Origin: Isoetes taiwanensis | Taxonomy: Eukaryota; Streptophyta; Lycopodiopsida; Isoetales; Isoetaceae | Reading direction: 5' to 3' | DNA length: 64,000 bases | NCBI GenBank assembly: GCA_021234155.1 | Contig: JAJEKV010000053.1 | Span: forward strand, 3,161,025 to 3,225,024 | Shown: piece after piece, positions 56,640-64,000 of the stretch | How the letters are laid out: the number at the start of each line of letters is the position of its first letter | Position numbering within the stretch: the first letter of the stretch is position 1 | Made by a program: the position numbers and the translations under genes | The notes under the pieces: model-generated | Database searches by the model: none | Seen by the model: the letters and a program-made list of their open reading frames with translations, nothing else | What the model was told of the DNA's origin: nothing

Positions 56640-57316
56640 CAAAACTTGCAATTGCTTATGCAAGTCTTTCAATCTTGACCAACTGGATGTTTCTCAAGCT
56701 TCGCAACTACTGAACAACTCATGGACAACTCTTTGTTCAAAAAGACTGCAATTCTTTAGATGGTTAGCACTTCAGGGGGGTCTTAGCACTATGGAAAGAC
56801 TCCACCATAATGGGATACTTCGTAATGACAACTGCCCACTGGGATGCAGTACTACAGAAACTCTTTCTCATTTATTATTCTGCCCCAAGGTCAGGGAGTT
56901 TTGGCTGTGGGTGTGCACACTCATAGGTATCAGTGTTCAACAGTGTTTATGGCCAGGGATTATACAAGATACAGATGGTGATATAGTCTCAGCCTCGCTG
57001 GTTAACATAGTTCTGTGGGCAATTTGGAAACATAGATGTGGAGTCGCGCTTGGTGGGCAACGCTTTTCTTTGGATAAGATGAAGAATATTTTCAACATGG
57101 AAGTGGCACTTATGGCTTTAGCTCATCATAGAAAGTTTGGAGGAAACTACAACAAAGATCTGGATAGGCTTGGTAGAATTCAAGGATTCTACATGTTTTT
57201 TAAGTGTCATTGGTTAGTTGATGACGTTACGGATGATGGCTTGCCTAGGCTAGCCCTTGCTTAAATTTTTTAGTCTGTATACTATTTCCTATCTTATCTA
57301 ATATATCATACTCTTA

Positions 57317-57347
<31 letters not shown>

Positions 57348-57348
57348 A
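56640..57348 (+). mobile_element. LINE 3' end with zf-RVT region and A-tail
   Basis: One frame runs to a stop at 57262-57264, the longest readable LINE peptide in the window. SKRLQFFRWLALQGGLSTMER is followed by the Cys/His signature CPLGCSTTETLSHLLFCPKV (zf-RVT), then VLWAIWKHRCGVALGG. A run of 27 A (57322-57348) after CCCTC is the tail. The upstream part of RT is missing, so this is a 5'-truncated insertion of the kind LINEs normally leave. The long tail and open frame suggest it is younger than the other LINE copies. It belongs to a different family from the 7.8/40.5 kb LINE. Confidence 0.82.
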
Positions 57349-57600
57349 CAAATTATGAAGCCTGGATATGAAGATGTACTTAATGGTATTAATTTTATAC
57401 ATGTATTGTAAGTTTTTAGGGGCTCTCGCTGCCCTACGTAACCCCCCGTGTGAATATGCACCCAAACCAAAGGGGGTTTTAGGGGGATTTTATTTTAAAT
57501 GTGTTGGATTTAATGGTTTGAGCTAATTAATGTTAATGGTATATATATGTTGGTTGTTACAAAAAATTTTGGGCCCTTCGGGCCCTAATAAAACCCTTCG
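57349..57600. repeat. Dispersed repeat R4 with GC-rich hairpin, copy 2
   Basis: It aligns with 53400-53690. GGGCCC-TTC-GGGCCC at 57571-57585 is a perfect 6-bp stem and triloop. A second CCCTTCGG follows at 57594. Confidence 0.8.
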
Positions 57601-60600
57601 GTCATTTTGCACTAAGAATGGCATAAATGCATGTAACAATTTTTAATTCACTTTTGCATGTAACAATTTTAGAAATATTTGTGCATGTAATCCAATTACA
57701 TGAGACAAGCCTAGAATGATAAAACTGCTTTGTTTTAATAAAAATACAATGATGTGCATTAGTTGCACGATGGGATGCTGCTACGAGCAAACACAAATCA
57801 CATATGCTGGATTATAAGTTCCCAAGCCTATGATTGAAATTATCCACCAAAGATGATATAAATATCCATGAGAGAATACTCTCGTGAATAAAAATTGCAG
57901 CATTGTGTGTGTAAATATTACCAACCAGTGGGACTTGAACCCATCCTGTCCTTGTAACCATCTTAGTAAAGAGATTTGTACCTTAGTAAAGAAATTTGTG
58001 TACCTGTAACAGCATAAATGCAAAAAAAAAAAAATCCAGAGCATTTACACTACTTCCAGGCAATACTTCTGAAATCCCAGTGAAGATGCATACTGACATG
58101 ACGAAAGACACACCTAATTCATGTTCGTCCTCTAATTTCTTTATAGAGAAGTTACTCACACCTATCACACCTATCGTACGGACCATAGTTTAGATGTAAT
58201 CCACAAATCTTTTCGTTGCACTACATTAGTCTCAAACAAATGAAAAAGTACTATCATAATGAACACCTCTTTCTGATTCCCATAAATGTATGCACACCTG
58301 TTTCGCACAGAATAATGCTCCAACATATAGCACAACACCTTAACTTCTTCAGCAATCATCCTTCACCACTTCCCACAAATCAAACCCACCTGCATTGATC
58401 GCAAGAGCAGATCCCTGTTTTTTCCCCAAACGTTTACCAAAATCTACCATTTTGAATGTACCATTCCTGACCAAAACTTCGTCATAAGAGTTCTATACGA
58501 TCAGAATAATGAAGGAATCAAAAGAAAGAGCCGAAAGAAATCTGTTTGGGGTTCTGCAGGGCCATGGAATGTGGCTGCATGCACCAAGAAGCAAAATTTT
58601 AGAGAGAAATGCCTGATTGAAAAGAAAATGATGATTCCAATCGGAACTGCATTCTCCATCCTAAGGTGCCTTCTAATAACTCCTACCATATAAGATTGCC
58701 ACAACAATTCAACTTCACCAAAATCGCCAGCAACAAGCTTAAAACGACAACCAGATTTGTAAATAGCTACTGCCCACTGCCAAATAGAGATTCGCCGCTC
58801 TAAAGCCTTATGGCTAGCAAAGTAACAACAAGACAGGACAATCATTGCTTTCAATCCATTGTTTTCATATGGCAGGACACACCAACAGCAATCACAAATA
58901 CTGTCCATGATATTTTGATATTTGATAGAATGAGTGTAATCCATCATATAAGGCCCTCACAAGTTTTTTTCTGGAAACAACCAACAAGCCTCAAATCCGT
59001 CTGGAACTGTCTGGACTCGCCCAAATCCATCTGCAACTGTTTGGACTCGACCAAATCCATCAGGAATGGGGCGGAATGGCCTGGCAAGAGTAAATTGTAG
59101 CTTCATGGCAAGAGTAGACGAAGCTGCGTTTCCTGGAGGTTTAGGATAAACATACATCTGTTTGACACGATGAGCAACAGAAATGCAAAAATTTAATACC
59201 TTTGTGGAAGCTAGTTCACCGCTCGCCTTAAACGCTGAAGTCCCTCACTCACAGCCATATCCAAAGCAGAGCTTGATGAAGAAATTCACAAACCCTAAAA
59301 CTAAACCCCTCGAGGTCTGCATGCAATGCCCCAAAATACATACCACCAAGTACAAGATAAAAAATACATGGGTGCCCACCATTGGAGGAAAACATTAAAA
59401 TCACTTTTGGGGTATGCACACTCTAGATGTACCGATCTGTACATCCCATGGAATACACCCTAGAAATCATATAAAAACCATGTTAAAAAGCGTACAAAAA
59501 TACGAAAACAACGCCTTGTTATTATGCTACATATTCAAAGACAACTTCAAAGAGCTTTGCAACTGGAAGGCATATATAACCCAGTCCACGAAATGAATCT
59601 ACAACATAATGTTAAACCATATTTTAAGCCTTGCCATATTTGTCTGTCTAGATTCAGACATGCAAATTGACCTCTGAAACAAACTAGAGTAGCTGAAGAT
59701 GGATTCCATTTCATCTGTCACTACAATATCACTACAAAGTATGACAAATAAATGAAGTAGGACTCCAGCACTCCCAATAGTTCAATAAAGAAGTAATTGC
59801 CTTTTAACCCTCAGTATGTTGTAGAAGCAAACGTAGCAACTTCCTAAGGAAATGCAAATACAATTAGCTGTTTTCACCTGACTTGGCTCTTAGGCCCTAC
59901 ACCATATGACCTGGGTATTGGTCTGCAATGCTTATGAGTCCATTATTATTCATCGGGGAGAGGCAAACACACAACTTGAACATCTAGCAATCACGTAAAA
60001 AATAAATTATCATCGGCAAGATCAAAATTCTTATTGCAACAACCGTGCCATCTGGCAGTTCAAGCGGAAGTTGATAACTAAACCCTATATATAAGAATAT
60101 GCGTGTGAAGTAAGGAACCAAAAATGCTCACCTCAAGATTTGAAGAGAGCAAAGCTTGTATGCTTCCTACCAACCCATATGCTCCGAAGCTATCAGATTC
60201 TAGCACACCTGATAAGGATAAACCAAGCAACAACAATTAGCAACTGATGGAAAGATGCCAATATGAAAGATAGATACATTATCTGTTGAAGCAGACCACA
60301 CAGAACCTAGAGTTGAACCTCTCAAGTACTCCATGGGCTCTTCATCATCACAATGCAAAAAAGGGCCAGTATTCTAGAGAGAATATGCAACATCTCTCTT
60401 TCAAATGTCCATATAAAACACAGTCAACAAAGAGCTTTATACGTACTACCAGTTCATATGTAATAGAGTTTTTTCAATGTCAGGCTTGAGATATTGGTAG
60501 TTTAATAAGCTACATTCCCTTCACTCTTCTAACTATTGCCCCAGCATACAATTCATTCTAAAATTTAGGTAGTGCCAAAAATCCATAACTTGAAGAAAGC

Positions 60601-62095
60601 AACACATTCTGATAAGGATTTGCTACCTTCCAGGTTAGATTGGCATGAATATTGCACAACAAAATAGAAGCTATTGAAAACGAAAGTGAAGAACTGAGCT
60701 TTTATAGATGATCAAACAAACAACAATAAAACCACACATCTATATTGAGCATTACCTGAAATCGGAAATTCTATCTTGCAGGTAATTCTTGGAGGCCGCT
60801 AGCTGCCTAAACTATAATGTTTGCAAACATGAGAATAATGGGGAGATTTGCAAATGCTGGAGAACCAATGTCCTGCACAAATTAGCTTTGCATAAAGTCT
60901 CCATGATGTAGCAAGACATCTCCAAAATTGGATTTGATTGAAAAGAGATACGACTTTCACTGTATGCCGATGCAGGATGTAAGATGGGTGTTTGGACATG
61001 CAAGCCTCCATTCCAAAAAAACTCTCTCAAATTCATACGAAGAATACAAATAATTTTTGGATAAAACGAAATTGTTTTCAGCATCAAAAATTTCAACAAA
61101 AAGATCCCAACAACCTTAGGGAAAGCTTCCATAAAATCTCTGCTGCATGAAATCTGCAAAGAATGCATGGAAATATATGATCCAAGAATATTTTATCTGA
61201 GCATTGGTTTTGAGCACCACAATTTAGGGAATATTGCACAACGAACTAAGCGAATCGTCCAAACCTAATATAAAGATCGGAAGGCTCATTCTGTTATCGT
61301 CTTAAATATTCAAAACCTGGACATCTGGATGACTGTAAGCAATGAAGCATGCACGATGTTACCAAAATAAGATGGATCGGATAAAGACGCCCACAACAGA
61401 AAAAAATAAAAAAATGATGAAATATTGAGGGGAAAAAACATCCCGATTTTTGGATATTTGGGAATGTGTGCCGGCAGCCAAAATCTTAATAATCTTAGGA
61501 AATTAACCTTAAAATAAAATCCAAAAAGTTTTTGGAACCCCAGAAAAACCAAATTTAAACAATAGGATATTGTAAAGCTATCTATGTTTACTCAATACAA
61601 TCATTGTTCCAAGTTGCTTTGGAATTATCTGTTGCGTATTTTTTTCTTTCTTTGCATGCATCTATCTAGGTTTTGATCATTTCGAATGGTGCAGTGCCTA
61701 TATTATTCTTGCCTCGTGTTTCATGGCAAGCAAAGATATGATTCTCTTTTTAGGAGCAAGCTCTTACTAGAAGAAACTTGTCGAGGAACATTTCTTCAGT
61801 GTCAAACTGTGGATTTGTGTCAGTCTACATGATGCAAAACATGTGGGATTTGAACTCGCATTTTTCCCTTGTGTTCCCATGCCAGTAGGATATAACATGC
61901 GGGGTCTGAACCCACATTTTTGCCTTGTATTCCCTTGCCCGTAGGATGGGGGATGTTGCTCCTTATGACTAGGGAATGGTGGATGTTGCTCCTTACAACT
62001 ATGGAATTCAACTACCAATATTAAATGCAGCCAAAAGTAAGTTTATGGATAGATCCTGGTTTATGCCTAAATCCCGACTATCCTAGTTAGGAGAA
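57601..62095. other. No recognised genes; minor repeats only
   Basis: AT-rich DNA. It contains a 31-bp tandem stretch at 58990-59065 (CCAAATCCATCTGCAACTGT type, about two and a half units), R5 copy 2 (59406-59535), and a near-duplicated GTGGATGTTGCTCCTTA pair at about 61949-61997. A T-arm-like GGGTTCAAGTCCCA on the minus strand at about 57926-57942 lacks the rest of a tRNA. Other frames up to 148 codons have no known motif. Confidence 0.45.
59406..59535. repeat. Dispersed repeat R5 with hairpin, copy 2
   Basis: This is the partner of 55774-55900, with the GATGTAC/GTACATC stem kept at about 59426-59445. Confidence 0.75.
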
Positions 62096-62510
62096 TGTTA
62101 GATGTCATCTCTATTCTGCAAGCTCAATACGTAATATCAAGTATAATCTCTGGCAATAGGATCTCTTGGCACAAATTCACCACTTAATCCGGCTTGGACT
62201 TGCAAACACTGCAAACAAGATTTATCGCAAATAAGATCTCTTTGGCTCTTTGCGAACACTACAAACAAGATCTATCTGGCTCTTTCCAATATGAGAATCT
62301 GACAGAGAAGCGCTCTGTCTCTTCTGGTTTTTTGCTTTCCTTGCACAAGATATAAGTCTAGGTTGGCTCGAGTTTTAGTGCACGCATATGGCTTATACTA
62401 AGGCTTACTCAAGAATTGGCTTAATTTTGCAATAGATTTAGGAAACATGTTATTCTGAAGCCTCAATGATTCCAAGATTATAGAAGTAGGAAGTATATAT
62501 GCTATTCACA
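62096..62510. mobile_element. Copia-type LTR, second copy (possible solo LTR)
   Basis: It starts TGTTAGATGTCATCTC and aligns with 49128-49590. It has an internal repeat of AAATAAGATCTCTTTGGCTC / AACAAGATCTATCTGGCTCT absent from the other copy. No primer site or polypurine tract is obvious at its edges, so it may be a solo LTR. Confidence 0.55.
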
Positions 62511-64000
62511 GGTTTTGGAAAGGTTTTGCCTTTAGCTCAATAGATCTACTTTTTTGCTTAATCTAGCTAAATCAGCTTAAATTGGCTCACATCTCACTTC
62601 CAATTATGATCCATTCTGGATCATTTTATTTGGTTTCAGATTTCATATCTCGGCTTTCGGATTTTCCTTGGGTCACTACTACTGCAGCGACCAGTTTTAA
62701 ACTTCATTGCTTTATTTTGAGGTTCTTATATCTAAATGTTATAAACTTGTTTTGATTCAAACCATAAAGAATCTTTTTCAGGCTTTAAACGTAAGTTTGC
62801 ATTTGTGTTCATTCTAGAAGTCTTTTGAGTCACTACCCCCGAGATTGTGCCGTAACAAATCCTTTCCTTCCCAAGGCTGATCGATCTCGATCATTTGCCT
62901 TGCTGGAATAACAACATTTTCCCAAACCTAGTCACATGACTATCTGCTTTGAAAGGTTTTCTTAAGGCTGGTAGACTTACCATCTGCCTATATAAGACCT
63001 TATCTAAGGATCTGGTTTTTGTGCTGCAGTCATAATGCCTCCTTATATCTTGACTCAAGAGCAACATTTGATTGAAGAAAAACTCTTTTATTAACTCAAA
63101 CAAAAAACTATGCTCAGTCAATATAGCATTCACAAGCATACATGAACTTCTTTATTGTACTTATCTTTTAGATAACCACTTTGAAGCTGTCCTCTTTCAT
63201 AGACTTCTTCCTTTCCTTTGTCAACTTGTGCATGGGACTGCAGATACAACATCAGCAAATTGAACCATGCAATCTATGTAGGAGATCATGCTTTTGCTTC
63301 TCAACAGCTTCACTTCGTTTTTGTTCATATGGAGCCTCACTCAACTAATTCAGGACAATCCATCTTCATTCTTGTCCTTTCTTGCTTTCCCTGAATCTAC
63401 AATACCTCTTGTTAACACAAACGAAATCAAATCCTAAAAAGAAGTTAAAAGCTTCCTAAAGCAAAGGGATTGTATGCCTTCCTCTAGCTTGTTGTAATCC
63501 ACCTACACCAAAGTTTTCAAAAACAACAGCAACTTACTGGCCTTGCTATCACAAAACATTCCATCAATCATGTTAAATGCAGAAAATTCCATTAACACTA
63601 TGGAGCTTCAAAGTACAACTACTATTTCGCCGGCACAATGCAGTTTCAAATTGCAATATAATCCATAACTTGGATTCTATCTTATCTTTAAAATAAAATT
63701 CCTTCAACTCTCTTTTATGCCAGTAGCATTTCCAAACCACTATTTACTTATCTTTTCAATTTAATTGCAGGATTAAGGCATCTCTTTTCAGTTTAATTGC
63801 AGGTTACTAAGGCATCTCTCTCTCTCCCCCCTCCCTCCCTCCTTTTTTTTTCTGCGCGCGTTTTTTAAAAAGCGCTACATTTTGCAGCATCTACATGATC
63901 CTTTGCAATTTTCTTTTCCCCTAATTTCCTTTTTCCTGAATGCATAGCATTTAAAAAAATTGGATCCCTTGATGCATTAAATCTTTGCAAAAATAAAACT
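62511..64000. other. No recognised gene; CT-rich tract
   Basis: AT-rich DNA. A (CT)n/(CCCT)n/T(n) tract lies at about 63807-63850, followed by a short CG-rich GCGCGCG stretch. A 20-base duplication (TTTTCARTTTAATTGCAGG) occurs at about 63752 and 63788. Frames at 62891-63263 have no known motif. Confidence 0.45.

Noticed and set aside
57926-57960. tRNA-like T-arm GGGTTCAAGTCCCA on the minus strand
   Set aside because: The T-arm and a partial 3' side are present, but I could not find matching D-arm, anticodon arm and acceptor pairing. It is more likely chance or a SINE-like remnant.

Overview
The window reads as nuclear DNA of a land plant with a large, transposon-rich genome. It is mostly AT-rich. 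Plant-type GT-AG introns interrupt an ATP-phosphofructokinase homologue. An exon of a plant-type TM9/nonaspanin protein is present. The mobile DNA is Ty1/copia and L1-like LINE material, nearly all frameshifted. I cannot name the species. I see no rRNA gene, convincing tRNA gene, CRISPR array or bacterial-style operon.

Layout. 1-18.5 kb is a direct tandem duplication of at least 9.2 kb. Each copy carries a decayed copia pol, its 3' LTR, a plus-strand LINE carcass, about 4 kb of non-coding DNA and a minus-strand LINE 3' end. The left copy is cut by the window edge. 18.5-22.7 kb has no recognisable gene. 22.7-31.1 kb is a second direct tandem duplication with a unit of about 4.18 kb. Its two copies share a G-box plus TATA promoter and a multi-exon gene of unknown function; only the right copy keeps a reading frame through three introns. 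31.2-36.7 kb is repeats and featureless DNA. 36.7-39.2 kb (minus strand) is a phosphofructokinase gene with about ten exons, broken by frameshifts and a stop. 40-44 kb has a LINE fragment between two copies of a 0.5 kb repeat, then a dispersed repeat. 44.2-46.85 kb is a 45-bp minisatellite mixed with units carrying heat-shock-element-like motifs. 46.9-48.9 kb is another LINE 3' half. 49-53.7 kb has a copia LTR with a primer binding site, short tandem repeats, a possible gene 5' end (50.6-50.95 kb) and a Helitron-like hairpin. 54.7 kb (minus) is one TM9 exon. 56.6-57.35 kb is a LINE 3' end with an A-tail. 57.6-64 kb is largely featureless apart from a second copy of the copia LTR at 62.1 kb.

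Working together. No pathway or operon is encoded. The content is retroelement decay plus segmental duplication around a few host gene pieces. The copies within each tandem duplication differ mainly by short indels and, in part of the right-hand 9 kb copy, by clustered changes to G. This may be biology, or residual consensus error in the assembly, so every frameshift called here carries that caveat.
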